NCBI GenBank assembly: GCA_041940305.1
Contig: JBGTSJ010000001.1
Span: forward strand, 434,001 to 498,000
Origin: JBGTSJ01 sp041940305
GTDB taxonomy: Bacteria > Planctomycetota > Planctomycetia > Planctomycetales > Planctomycetaceae
Direction of reading: 5' to 3'
DNA: 64,000 bases
The position numbers and the translations under genes are program-made. The notes below the pieces were generated by a model that made no database searches, was not told the DNA's origin, and saw nothing but the letters and a program-made list of their open reading frames with translations. The number at the start of each line of letters is the position of its first letter. Position 1 is the stretch's first letter. Shown here piece by piece: positions 42,678 through 54,772 of the stretch.

Positions 42678-45014
42678 TCACTCGGGCGCAGCGGAAGTCT
42701 CCGCTACGACGACGCGCAGTCCCTTGATCTCGCTCCCCGTGGCGACGATGACGAGCGGCGGCGCTCCGGACTGTTCGCTGAGCCACGCCACTTGAGGCGT
42801 ACTACCGAGGCCCGGCATTTGCGAGACGACCTCTCCGTTCGTGAGATCCACGACCAGGACCAGACCTCCCCGCAATCCGGCGACGGCCCAGGGGAGATCC
42901 TTCGCAATGGCGAGGGAATCACAGTGCTCCACTGAGCCGTGGAGATCGAGCGTCCACTGCACGTTACCGTCGGCGTTCAGCGACACCATCTGCTCTCCGT
43001 TCTCGCCCGAGCCGATCACGACGATCATGGCTCCGCTCTCATCGGGCCCGGCTGCCCTCACGCGGACCATGTTGCAGTAGATCGGGGTCTCGAGATCCCC
43101 AATCGACTCGCCGGCGGCGTCAAACAGATGGACCTGGCCGGTCGCCGAGGTCGTGACCACCTCCACCTTTCCGTCGCCGTTCACATCTCCTGCAGAGACA
43201 TTCCACACATTGCCAATACTTGTCGTCTCCCAGCGGCGCTGACCATCATGACTGAAGACGTGCAGGCCAGTGCCGCCGTTGTATCCGACGATGACTTCAT
43301 CCAGACCGTCGCCGTCGAGATCGGCCGCCGCCACGTCGTTGATCCCCATGCCTCCAGACTCCTTCCACAGCTCCGTGCCCTCGTCGCTGACTGCGAGAAC
43401 GGAGTCTCCCCAGCCTGAGAAACCGAGCAGTTCGGTCCCCGAGCCGGCGCTCAATTCAGCCGTGCGGAGCACTTCGACCGGAGCACCCAGTTCGAAGGTT
43501 CGTACCTCCGAGCCGGCGCCGTCCAGGACGGCGCACTTTCCGCGCGATGTTGTGGCGTAGAGCAGTCCGGCATTGTTAACAGCGACTGCGGCAAACGCTC
43601 CGTCGCTGGACCAGGCCTCCTCAAATCCCAGGGGCTCGACCGGAGCATTTCGCTCGCGCTCGGCCGCGAGCGCTTCTTCGGCGAGGTTCTTTCCCGAGAG
43701 CAGATCATCCAGCTCCTGGCTCAGTTTCTCCTTGATGTCCGGCCGATACCCGATATGTACAACCTGCACCACGCCCTCCCTGTCGATGAGCACGAGCATC
43801 GGAATGCCCTGCACGCCGTACGCGTCTCCCACGGCAGAATCCGTGTCCAGCCCCACCTGGAACGTCAGTTCCTGCTCTTGCTGGAACGCTCGGATTTCGT
43901 CCGGCTCCTCTCCCTGGTTGAGCGCATAGAACACGACCCCTTTGTCGCGATATTCGTCGGCGACCTCGACGAGCAAAGGCATTTCCGCCACACAGGGGCC
44001 GCACCAGGTGGCCCAAAAGTCGAGCATTACAATGTGTTCCCCCCGGTGCCGCTCCAGGCTCAGGGGGCTGCCATCCAGCAAGGGGAGTTCCACGGGGGGC
44101 GCAGGCTGGCCGACGAGCGGAGACAGTTCCGGCTCGCCGGATCCACCGAAGAAGTCATCCACTTCCTCGGCTCCTTCCGGCGGGGTGAAGACGAACGACT
44201 CTGAAGGGGGCGGCTGGTTGACCTTCCAGTCGCGGAAGGTCTCCGTCATCGTCATCTGCAATTCGCCGCCTCCGAACTGGTCCGCGAATTGCGCCATCGA
44301 ACGGCTGAGGTCGGACTCCACCTTGAGCAGCAGCGGGTCTCCCTCGGCGGCCACCCACGCGTCCCAGTCGAGCTGCTCCTGCAGGCAGCGCACATGGTGC
44401 GCGGGGACACCGTCCAACAGCTCAATACCGACGTATTCAGTCTCGGTGACTCCCTCCATCATGCTCCCGTACGGGTCTTCGCTCAGCAGGAGGAGCACAA
44501 ACGGCGGCATGCCGCCGCCGGGACCTCCCATTACCAGCGGATTCGCCAGCAGTTCTTCGATGTCTGCAGGCGCATCGGATTCCATGTACTGGTTCATCGT
44601 CGGGACGTACGTCACGAGGGTTTCGCCGTCGCTCACAAAATCGATCGCTGAGTCGTCTTTGCCGCTGCGGATCGACAGGCGATTCGGCCGTACCGCCGCG
44701 ATCGTGCGGCTGCTCGTATTCCGGTTGTCCATGCCGCCGATCGCCATCCGCATCGTCTGCTCGCTCTGGACCTGAAGGGCGTCCACCTGCCGGAAAAAGT
44801 CCGCCATGGAGCGCAAGAGGGCATCGGGTTCGACGGGCTGCGGAGCAGAGTTCCCGGGAGTCGCCGCCGCTGCGGGCGGTTGCGACGGCACTCCCGGCTG
44901 AGAGGCAGCTTCATTCGCCGGATCCGCAGGCTGCGGTGCGGCGGGCTCTTGCGAGCAGGAGGACGCGGCAAGGGCAATCAACACAGCAAGCGCGCAAGCA
45001 ACAGGCCTGGACAT
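42678..45014 (-). CDS. Lipoprotein with DUF2092, thioredoxin (TlpA-like) and beta-propeller domains
   Basis: A 778-residue protein from ATG 45014, with a lipobox (LAVLIALAASSC). Domain order: a DUF2092-type beta domain (about 60-285: LLRSMADFFRQVDALQVQSEQTMRMAIGG and GIELLDGVPAHHVRCLQEQLDWDAW), a TlpA-like thioredoxin (about 300-440) with the active site FWATWCGPCVAEMPLL near 334-337 and VQGIPMLVLIDREGVVQVVHIG, then an FG-GAP/PQQ-type propeller (about 470-770) with DLDGDGLDEVIVGYNGG and DVNGDGKVEVVT. The protein would be periplasmic or surface-bound, with thiol-disulfide redox activity. The combination is unusual. It is divergent from the PSCyt1/DUF1553 gene. Confidence 0.88.
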   Translation of the reverse strand: MSRPVACALAVLIALAASSCSQEPAAPQPADPANEAASQPGVPSQPPAAAATPGNSAPQPVEPDALLRSMADFFRQVDALQVQSEQTMRMAIGGMDNRNTSSRTIAAVRPNRLSIRSGKDDSAIDFVSDGETLVTYVPTMNQYMESDAPADIEELLANPLVMGGPGGGMPPFVLLLLSEDPYGSMMEGVTETEYVGIELLDGVPAHHVRCLQEQLDWDAWVAAEGDPLLLKVESDLSRSMAQFADQFGGGELQMTMTETFRDWKVNQPPPSESFVFTPPEGAEEVDDFFGGSGEPELSPLVGQPAPPVELPLLDGSPLSLERHRGEHIVMLDFWATWCGPCVAEMPLLVEVADEYRDKGVVFYALNQGEEPDEIRAFQQEQELTFQVGLDTDSAVGDAYGVQGIPMLVLIDREGVVQVVHIGYRPDIKEKLSQELDDLLSGKNLAEEALAAERERNAPVEPLGFEEAWSSDGAFAAVAVNNAGLLYATTSRGKCAVLDGAGSEVRTFELGAPVEVLRTAELSAGSGTELLGFSGWGDSVLAVSDEGTELWKESGGMGINDVAAADLDGDGLDEVIVGYNGGTGLHVFSHDGQRRWETTSIGNVWNVSAGDVNGDGKVEVVTTSATGQVHLFDAAGESIGDLETPIYCNMVRVRAAGPDESGAMIVVIGSGENGEQMVSLNADGNVQWTLDLHGSVEHCDSLAIAKDLPWAVAGLRGGLVLVVDLTNGEVVSQMPGLGSTPQVAWLSEQSGAPPLVIVATGSEIKGLRVVVAETSAAPE

Positions 45015-45224
45015 CAGCCACCTCGCGGTTCGAGAGAGGACACAGTGAACACGACGCAGAAGCAGCAGGCGCACTATACCGGCCATCCCGACCAGCAGAC
45101 CACCTCCCGAGCCTGCGATCCAACGTTTTCAACGTTCCCGGGGCGCGTTACTCTTGTAGAAGTCGGCGCCGGAGCGGCGGACCGGTTGTTTTCCTTCGTT
45201 CACCAGCGGGTGAGGTGGCGACCG

Positions 45225-48494
<3,270 letters not shown>

Positions 48495-48500
48495 CGGCGG

Positions 48501-48536
48501 CAGAAACCAGGTTTTCTTAGAGAAACCTGGTTTCTG
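48501..48536. repeat. Second hairpin of the AGAAACC family
   Basis: Arms CAGAAACCAGGTTTTCT and AGAAACCTGGTTTCTG pair around a TAG loop with one bulged T. The sequence and size match the hairpin at 6926-6958. It lies 6 bp after the PSCyt1 gene and directly abuts the stop of lpxB, again between convergent genes. Confidence 0.8.
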
Positions 48537-49799
48537 TCACGCGGCCCGACGAATCTGCACGTGACTTTCTTCGGGAGCGACGCGCCGCAGGACGGCTTCG
48601 GCGGCGCGGACGACTCCGCCGGTGCGGGCGGCGGTCTCGCGCAGCTGCAGCAGATCGCCTCGCGCAGCGGCCAGCGACTGCGGATTCGTCAGCCAGTCGT
48701 CGAGGATCGCCGTCATCTTCCGTACGTGCCGTTCGACGCCGCGCGAGATGGGGAACTCGGGGATCATGGGCCGGTCCACCATCAGGTTCGGCAGCGACAT
48801 GTATTTGCACGTGACCAGCAGCCGCACCATGAGTTCCGTCAGCACGCTGCCGCAGTACAGCACGACGGCCGGGGTCCCCCGCGCAAGCAGCTCCAGGCTC
48901 ACCGAACCGGAGACCATCAGGCAGCAGTGGACGGTGGCGATGATCTCCGGCGTGCGCCCCACGTAGAGATCGATCGGCAGCTCCGCGTACTCGCCGGTGA
49001 GCTGCGCGCGAATTGCATCGCGGTGCGCTTCACGGTAGCAGGCGACGGGAAACCGGACGTCCGGATGCTGCGCATGCAGCCCCTTCAGCACCCGCAGCAT
49101 GACGGGGACGTTGCGCCGGACCTCGACCGTACGCGAGCCGGGGAGCACGCCGACGAGGCGGGGGGAAGTAGAGGATGGAGGATAGAGGATTGAGGATTTA
49201 GGGCGTTCCTTGTCGCTGTCTTCGATCCTCGATCCTAGATCCTCTTCGTTCGAGCCACGGCGCAGCGATCGGCAGAATGCGGCGTCCAGTTCGTGCTCGG
49301 CGACTTCGTCGAAGAACGGATGGCCGACGTACTCGACGCTCACGCCGCGGGATGCGTACCACTCGGCCTCAAACGGCAGCGCGGCGAGGACGTGGTCCAC
49401 ATACTTGCGGACCTTGCGGATCCGCCAGGGGGCCCACGCCCAGAGCTGTGGCGGCATGTAGTAGATCACCTGCGCCCCGGCCCGCTTCGCCTTGCGAGCG
49501 ATCCACCAGTTGAAGCCGGGGAAGTCGATCAGCACGACGGCGTCAGGGCGCTGCGCATCGATGTATTCTCCTGCACGGCGGACGAGTTTAAAGAATGTCC
49601 ACAGCAGCGGCAGCACGGCCCACACGCCGATGACGGCCAGGTCCGTCAGCCGGTGCAGCGACTCCAGCCCGGCCTGCTCCATCAGCGGCCCGCCGAATCC
49701 CGAGAACCGCGCCTGCGGATGCCGGCGACGGATCTCGCGCATGAGGTGCGCCCCGTGCTGGTCGCCGCTGGCTTCGCCCGCCGAAAGAAAGATGTGCAT
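48537..49799 (-). CDS. lpxB: Lipid-A-disaccharide synthase
   Basis: A 420-residue GT-B glycosyltransferase that joins two UDP-glucosamine-derived precursors to lipid A disaccharide. Family features: MHIFLSAGEASGDQHGAHLM, VLIDFPGFNWWIARKAKRAGAQVIYYMPPQLWAWAPWRIRKVRKYVD, VEYVGHPFFDEVAEHELDA, VGVLPGSRTVEVRRN, VHCCLMVSGSVSLELLARGTPAVVLYCG, and SLPNLMVDRPMIPEFP. A stretch of about 30 residues between RSLRRGS and SPRLVGVLPG is extra compared with usual LpxB proteins and comes from a purine-rich inverted repeat in the DNA. It does not break the frame. lpxK is divergent, 142 bp away. Confidence 0.95.
   Translation of the reverse strand: MHIFLSAGEASGDQHGAHLMREIRRRHPQARFSGFGGPLMEQAGLESLHRLTDLAVIGVWAVLPLLWTFFKLVRRAGEYIDAQRPDAVVLIDFPGFNWWIARKAKRAGAQVIYYMPPQLWAWAPWRIRKVRKYVDHVLAALPFEAEWYASRGVSVEYVGHPFFDEVAEHELDAAFCRSLRRGSNEEDLGSRIEDSDKERPKSSILYPPSSTSPRLVGVLPGSRTVEVRRNVPVMLRVLKGLHAQHPDVRFPVACYREAHRDAIRAQLTGEYAELPIDLYVGRTPEIIATVHCCLMVSGSVSLELLARGTPAVVLYCGSVLTELMVRLLVTCKYMSLPNLMVDRPMIPEFPISRGVERHVRKMTAILDDWLTNPQSLAAARGDLLQLRETAARTGGVVRAAEAVLRRVAPEESHVQIRRAA
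49170..49245. repeat. Purine-rich inverted repeat inside lpxB
   Basis: The left arm (49170-49193) and right arm (49222-49245) are imperfect reverse complements, built on AGGAT units, around a 28-bp spacer. The DNA between about 49160 and 49250 encodes an extra loop of about 30 residues. It resembles the purine-rich repeats at 55.8-56.0 and 57.5-57.7 kb. Confidence 0.7.
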
Positions 49800-49941
49800 C
49801 CGTGCTCACCCCATGCCGCTGCCCGCGAATCGCGGCGGAAACGTACGGCCCGACGGGAGTTCGGTCAAGGTGAACCGGTCGTGACCGATTCCGGCGAATT
49901 CGTTAGCATCCCCGCGCTTCCTCGTTCGCGGTTCCCCCTCC

Positions 49942-51042
49942 ATGCGCGGCCTGCAGCCGTACCTGATGGACGTCATCTCCCGCCGCCGAAACGACGCGGC
50001 GGCGCTGGTGCTGCGTGCGCTGCTGGCGGCGGCGGCGGCGTTCTATCGAGCCGTCGTCGCGCTGAGAAACCGGCGCTATGACCGCTCGCCCCGGGCCGTC
50101 CACCCGGCCGGCGTGCCGGTCATCAGCATCGGCAACCTGACCACCGGCGGCACGGGCAAGACGCCGCTGGTCGGCTGGATCGTGCGCGAACTGCGGAATC
50201 GCGGCGCGGCGCCGGCCATCCTCAGCCGGGGATACCGTTCGCTCGACGGCGGCGGAAACGACGAGAAGCGGATGCTGGACCGCCTCTGCCCCGGCGTCCC
50301 GCATTTCCAGAACCCGGACCGCGTCGCTTCTGCGGCCGCCGCCGTCGCCGACTCCGCCGACGTGCTTGTCCTCGACGACGGCTTTCAGCACCGCCGGCTG
50401 CACCGCGACCTCGACGTGGTACTGATCGATGCTCTCAATCCGTGGGGGTACGGCCGGCTGCTGCCGCGGGGCCTGCTGCGCGAGCCGCGCACGGCCCTCC
50501 GCCGGGCGCAACTGGTCATCATCACGCGCTCCGACCTGTGCAGCGCGGATCAGCTGCATGCTGTGCATCGTGCCGTCAGCCGCCGGACCGACGCGCCCAT
50601 CGCTCACGCGGCCTTCCGACCCGCGGGCCTGATCAACGCCGCGGGGGAACAGGCGCCGCTCGCACAGCTTTCGCAGCACCGCTGGCAGGCCTTCTGCGGC
50701 ATCGGCAACCCGGCCGGCTTCGAGAAAACGCTCGCCGCGCTGGCCGAAGAGTCTGGGGACTACAACCTGCAGGCTTTCCCCGACCATCATCATTACACGC
50801 AGGACGACATTAACTGTATGGTCCGCCGGGCGCAGAGCCGCCGCGCCGCGGGACTGCTCACTACTGAGAAGGACCTGGTCAAGTTCCCCGACGTCCGGTT
50901 GGGGGGGCTTCCGCTGTGGGCGTTGCGGATCGAGGTTGAATTCACGCACGACGGTGAAGCGGTGCGGCGTGCCATGGCCGATGTGTGCCGGAAGCTCAGC
51001 GAATTCTGCGAGGAGCTGGAGCCGCGGTCGGGCGCCGCGTGA
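49942..51042 (+). CDS. lpxK: Tetraacyldisaccharide 4'-kinase
   Basis: A 366-residue membrane-associated kinase that adds the 4'-phosphate to lipid A. The P-loop is VISIGNLTTGGTGKTPLVGWIV (Walker A at about 64-75), followed by PAILSRGYRS, VLVLDDGFQHRRLHRDLDVVLID, and the conserved LLPRGLLREPRTALRRAQLVIITRSD. The C-terminal half has ITRSD and HHHYTQDDINCM then LLTTEKDLVKFPD. An N-terminal helix (ALLAAAAAFYRAVVAL) may bind the membrane. It is divergent from lpxB and its stop is 7 bp from the stop of a CPBP protease gene. Confidence 0.95.
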   Translation: MRGLQPYLMDVISRRRNDAAALVLRALLAAAAAFYRAVVALRNRRYDRSPRAVHPAGVPVISIGNLTTGGTGKTPLVGWIVRELRNRGAAPAILSRGYRSLDGGGNDEKRMLDRLCPGVPHFQNPDRVASAAAAVADSADVLVLDDGFQHRRLHRDLDVVLIDALNPWGYGRLLPRGLLREPRTALRRAQLVIITRSDLCSADQLHAVHRAVSRRTDAPIAHAAFRPAGLINAAGEQAPLAQLSQHRWQAFCGIGNPAGFEKTLAALAEESGDYNLQAFPDHHHYTQDDINCMVRRAQSRRAAGLLTTEKDLVKFPDVRLGGLPLWALRIEVEFTHDGEAVRRAMADVCRKLSEFCEELEPRSGAA

Positions 51043-51049
51043 CCGGGCA

Positions 51050-51706
51050 TCACGCATGGTCGCCGAAGAGTCGCCAAAGACCTCGGTACTCGCCCGTCAG
51101 GGCGTGAAGCACGACTCCGGCCCAGATGGTCCCAGTTCGCTCGCGCAGCCAGCCAAAGAGGAGGCCCGAGCAGAACGTACGCAAGCCCCAAGCTGGATCG
51201 AACTCCCACACCGGTGTGTAGGGGCGTGTCGGATTGAAAACGTGGATCGCTCCGAACAGGAATGAGGAGATCAACAAGCCCGGGCCGCAGCGTGCTCCGA
51301 GGACATCCCAATCCCGTCCGAATGCCGCACGCAGACGCGATTGCACATACCCGCGGAAAAACAGCTCCTCACCGAAGCCCGTGCACAGGACCAGCGACGC
51401 GCCCCAACCTATGACCGGAGCGGGGGGAGCGCCCCAACACAGTGCGATCGCGATGGGGAGGACGACGGCGAAAAGCAGCAGCGCCAAACACCACCTTGAG
51501 TGTGATGGGTGCAGCGGCCAGGGGCGCAACCCATATTCATGAAGATGGACTCCGTGGGAGACTATGCCGGCTACGCTCCCGGCGATCATCAGAGCGCCAG
51601 GCGCGGAATTGAATGGGGAAAGCCGGAAGTGGATCGCCGCCTTGTAGCCCACCACGACCAGGATCGTAGCGAGCGTCACTTCGGCCGCAGCTGCGAATCG
51701 CGACAT
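51050..51706 (-). CDS. CPBP-family (CAAX-like) membrane protease
   Basis: A 218-residue protein with several transmembrane segments (AEVTLATILVVVGYKAAIH, ALMIAGSVAGIVSHGV, ALLLFAVVLPIAIALCW, GPGLLISSFLFGAIHVF). The catalytic motifs are GFGEELFFRGYVQSRL (Glu-Glu-x-x-x-Arg) and the histidines FLFGAIHV and GVVLHALTG. These proteases cut prenylated or other membrane substrates, or act in bacteriocin immunity. The gene starts 3 bp after the stop of the ABC ATPase gene on the same strand, so it is the last gene of that run. Confidence 0.88.
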   Translation of the reverse strand: MSRFAAAAEVTLATILVVVGYKAAIHFRLSPFNSAPGALMIAGSVAGIVSHGVHLHEYGLRPWPLHPSHSRWCLALLLFAVVLPIAIALCWGAPPAPVIGWGASLVLCTGFGEELFFRGYVQSRLRAAFGRDWDVLGARCGPGLLISSFLFGAIHVFNPTRPYTPVWEFDPAWGLRTFCSGLLFGWLRERTGTIWAGVVLHALTGEYRGLWRLFGDHA

Positions 51707-51709
51707 GGC

Positions 51710-52721
51710 TTACTGCGTGATGCCCTTGGTGATCGCCATGAAGGCGTCTTCGAGGGTCTGCGTCTTGCCGGTGAACTCCAGCACTTCGAAGCCTTCCTCG
51801 ATCATCTTCCGCAGCAGCTGCGCCTGGGCGGAGGCATCGGCCGAGAACTGAAACGAGACCTGCTGGGGGCCGATCGCCACTTCGCTGACGAAGGGCTGCT
51901 CGAGCAGCCAGCGCTCCAGCCGGTCGATGTCGTTGAGCACGCGGGCCGCGAGGATCGTGGACGCCGCTTCGGCCGCATCGATCGCGTGCCGGCGGCGCTC
52001 GGCCTGGATCTCGGCGATGGTGCCGCTGGCGAGGATCCGCCCGGCCTCAATGATCGCGGCCGAATCGCAGATCTCTCCCAGCTCCGTCAGGATGTGCGAG
52101 CTGATGAGCACCGTCTTGTGCATTTCGGTCGCGAGCAGCTTGATCAGCTCGCGGAGCTCGACGCGGGCGCGGGGATCGAGTCCGGCGGCCGGCTCGTCCA
52201 GGATCAGAACTTCCGGGTCATGAATCAGCGTGCGACCCAGTCCCAGCCGCTGCGACATTCCTTTCGAGAGGGACGTGATCGGCTTGTCGGCCAGCTTGCG
52301 CAGCTCGGTAAAGACCAGCACGCGCTCGACGGCGTCGTGCCGCTGCCGCCCCTTGAAGCCGTACGCCCGCGCAAAGAAGTCGAGGTACTCGACCACGTTC
52401 ATGTTGGCGTACCGGCCGAACGAGTCCGGCATGAAGCCAAGCACGCGCCGCACCTTGTCGGGATCGTCGATGACCGAGTACCCGCAGACCGTTGCGTCCC
52501 CGGCGGTCGGCAGGTCGAGCGTCGCCAGGATCCGCATCGTNNNNNNNNNNGCCGATGAAGCCCACCACCTGCCCGGGATACGCCCGGAACGAGACGTCGT
52601 TGACCGCCTTCAGCGACCCGAAGTAGCGGTGCAGATGATGCAGTTCCAGCGTGGCCGCGCCGCGGCCGTTGCCGGCGCTCCGGTCGACGTCCACGGCGTT
52701 GTTAGCGGCAATGGTGCTCAT
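51710..52721 (-). CDS. ABC transporter ATP-binding protein, interrupted by an assembly gap
   Basis: The N-terminal part reads LELHHLHRYFGSLKAVNDVSFRAYPGQVVGFIG; after ten Ns the sequence continues MRILATLDLPTAGDATVCGYSV. Later motifs are LSKGMSQRLGLGRTLIHDPEVLILDEPAAGLDP (signature plus Walker B) and VLISSHILTELGEICD. Walker A (GPNGAGKST-like) is lost in the gap. The two halves are out of frame because the gap is ten bases. A C-terminal domain of about 80 residues (EAASTILAARVLNDIDRLERWL) is typical of natA/gliding-type ATPases. A membrane protein gene 11 bp upstream may be its partner. Confidence 0.88.
52541..52550. other. Assembly gap (ten Ns) in the ABC ATPase Walker A
   Basis: GFIG before the gap and TMRILATLDLP after it imply a missing PNGAGKST-type octapeptide, i.e. 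24 bases. Ten Ns would shift the frame, so the gap length is a placeholder and the gene is not shown to be broken. Confidence 0.8.
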
Positions 52722-52732
52722 GGCCGTCCGGT

Positions 52733-54772
52733 TCAGTAGTGTCCCACGAGGACGTGCAGCGACTTCTCATCGCGCGTGGACGCAAGGCCGGTCTCCACGT
52801 CGGGGTTCTCGGCGAGCACCGCCACGTATGACGAGTTCGCCAGGCGGTGGTCGGGAGAGCGGATGTTCGCGACGGACGCGAGGTTCTGTTCCAGCAGTCC
52901 TTCGTGGAACGTTACCTCCATTTCGTCGCCATAGTAGGCGCCCCAGTAGAAGAAGCCCCCGTCGATCGAGCCGCTGCCGTACTCGTTCAGAAAGTCGGGC
53001 GGTCCGGGTGCGTTCTGCTTGAGGCGTTCGGAGAGGTCGCGGCGGTTGTCGGCCGTCGCGCGCGCCAGCGTCGCCACGCCGCCCGCCGGGATCTCCGTGC
53101 CGTAATACAGCACGCCGGATTCGTCCGCGACGATGATCGCGCCGATGCCCCACTCCAGGCCGTTGGTCAGTTGCAGCTTGTCGCCCTCCTGGCGGGTCTC
53201 GATGCGCCCGCGCTGGTCGGCGTGATTGACGGTGAAGAACTGCGTCCGCATCCTTGAGCGGAGCCAGCCCGCATGCAGCGACTGCGACTCGGTCCAGTCC
53301 ACCTGTCCGGTCTCAAACCCTCCCCGCGGCGGCCAGACAGGATACACGGCCGTCTGCGGCGAGAACGTCAGCCCGCCCGACGGCGCGAGGCCCGAGTACA
53401 GCGACAGCCGGTTGAGCGTCACCGTCGTCCCTGCCTGCTGATCGAGCAGCGTGAGGCTTCGCATCCGCGAACGCGTGGAGAACCCGTGCGCGACCGCGGA
53501 ATAGCCGAAGAGCGCCAGGCTGGTCGCCAGCGCGATGAGCGGGATCGTGAACACCAGCAGGTACAGGCGGCGGCGCTTCCACAGGTAGATGTAGTTCAGC
53601 GGGCCGATGACCACCGTGAAGAGCGTGATCAGGATGAGAAACGCGCCGACCGGGACCCCTTTGACGGACGGGATCAGGAAGTTGAGGAACTCCTCGTTGG
53701 CGGTGCGGGCCGACATCCCGTGCCGCCCCGGCCACGCCAGCTGCGACAGTCCGGCGGTGTTGATGAACCATGCCCAGTCATTCGCCGATCCGGGAAAAGG
53801 ATTGCCGCCGAACGCATAGACATTGCCGAGCATCAGGTTGCGCGAGAAGAACGCATCGTCCGGCCAGCGGTAGATGTGCGAACTGACGGGCGACCCGTCG
53901 CCGTCGTAGATGACTGTCGTACTGCCAATCTCGCGCCGCAGGCCGGTGTCCGCCGGATGCCACTCCGTTGCCGAGGCTGCATGCCGTTCGAACTGCAGCA
54001 GTGCATCCAGCTGGTCAGTGTCCACCTGCGTCCGGCCGGCGTTGTAGACGAGCAGCGTTCCACCGGTGTGGACCCAGTCGAGGATCGCCGTGCGCTCATC
54101 GCCGCTCAAGCCCGACAGCACGTCGTATGCGATCGCGACCACGTCGACACCCGAGTAGTCGATCCACGACTGCGGCAGCATCTCCGGCCGGATCGTCTCA
54201 TGATCGCTCGAAATACTCCCATACGCACCGTATGGCGAACTTGCCCCGATCAGCACGTCGATCGCGGCTTCATACATGTCGCAGTTGATCGTCGTCGGCG
54301 CGATGACCAGCAGCGACGGACGGGCCTGGCCCTGCGTCTGCACGTCCGGAAGATTGATGTTCGTGGACAGCGCCTGGATGGGCCGCCCTTCGTGGAGGAC
54401 CTGGATCTCGCCATAGGTCCCGGACGAGACGCTGGGGATGGAGAGTGTGAAGCGCACGGTGGCGTTCTGAGCAATTGCGAGGCTGCGCGACACGGTGGGG
54501 ATGGACTCGCCTCGGCCGCTGAAGGCGAACGTCAGCACGCGCTCGGGACCCTTGTTGAGCACCTTGAAGCGGACGGGGTAGTAGCCGCCGCTGGCATTAC
54601 CGCACCAGCGGGAGTCCACTGTGATCTCAAGGTCCGAACCGCGCTTGAGCGATTCGTTCCCGATCGCATACGCCATCTGCGGCGTCGCGCCGATGCCCGC
54701 CAGCAGCAGGGTGGCCGTGAGAGCCAGCGCCGCTCGAAACCGTCGCGTTGCGGTGGAAATGCGTCGCGCCAT
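52733..54772 (-). CDS. Large envelope protein with GATase-like and transmembrane regions
   Basis: A 679-residue protein. The start at 54772 gives MARRISTATRRFRAALALTATLLLAGIGA, a signal or anchor; the longer frame is non-family. A beta-rich domain is followed by a class I glutamine-amidotransferase-like fold (SLLVIAPTTINCDMYEAAID, VDVVAIAYDVLSGLSGDERTAILDWVHTGGTLLVYNAG). Further on are transmembrane segments (GAFLILITLFTVVIGPLNYIYLWKRR and LLVFTIPLIALATSLALFGYS) before a C-terminal beta domain. Its ATG overlaps the moxR stop by one base, indicating coupling. It may be the partner of the ABC ATPase 11 bp downstream; the role is inferred. Confidence 0.75.
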   Translation of the reverse strand: MARRISTATRRFRAALALTATLLLAGIGATPQMAYAIGNESLKRGSDLEITVDSRWCGNASGGYYPVRFKVLNKGPERVLTFAFSGRGESIPTVSRSLAIAQNATVRFTLSIPSVSSGTYGEIQVLHEGRPIQALSTNINLPDVQTQGQARPSLLVIAPTTINCDMYEAAIDVLIGASSPYGAYGSISSDHETIRPEMLPQSWIDYSGVDVVAIAYDVLSGLSGDERTAILDWVHTGGTLLVYNAGRTQVDTDQLDALLQFERHAASATEWHPADTGLRREIGSTTVIYDGDGSPVSSHIYRWPDDAFFSRNLMLGNVYAFGGNPFPGSANDWAWFINTAGLSQLAWPGRHGMSARTANEEFLNFLIPSVKGVPVGAFLILITLFTVVIGPLNYIYLWKRRRLYLLVFTIPLIALATSLALFGYSAVAHGFSTRSRMRSLTLLDQQAGTTVTLNRLSLYSGLAPSGGLTFSPQTAVYPVWPPRGGFETGQVDWTESQSLHAGWLRSRMRTQFFTVNHADQRGRIETRQEGDKLQLTNGLEWGIGAIIVADESGVLYYGTEIPAGGVATLARATADNRRDLSERLKQNAPGPPDFLNEYGSGSIDGGFFYWGAYYGDEMEVTFHEGLLEQNLASVANIRSPDHRLANSSYVAVLAENPDVETGLASTRDEKSLHVLVGHY

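Noticed and set aside
51710..52721. The ABC ATPase as a frameshifted pseudogene.
   Set aside because: The shift arises from ten Ns in place of an expected 24 bases, so the frame break is an assembly effect.
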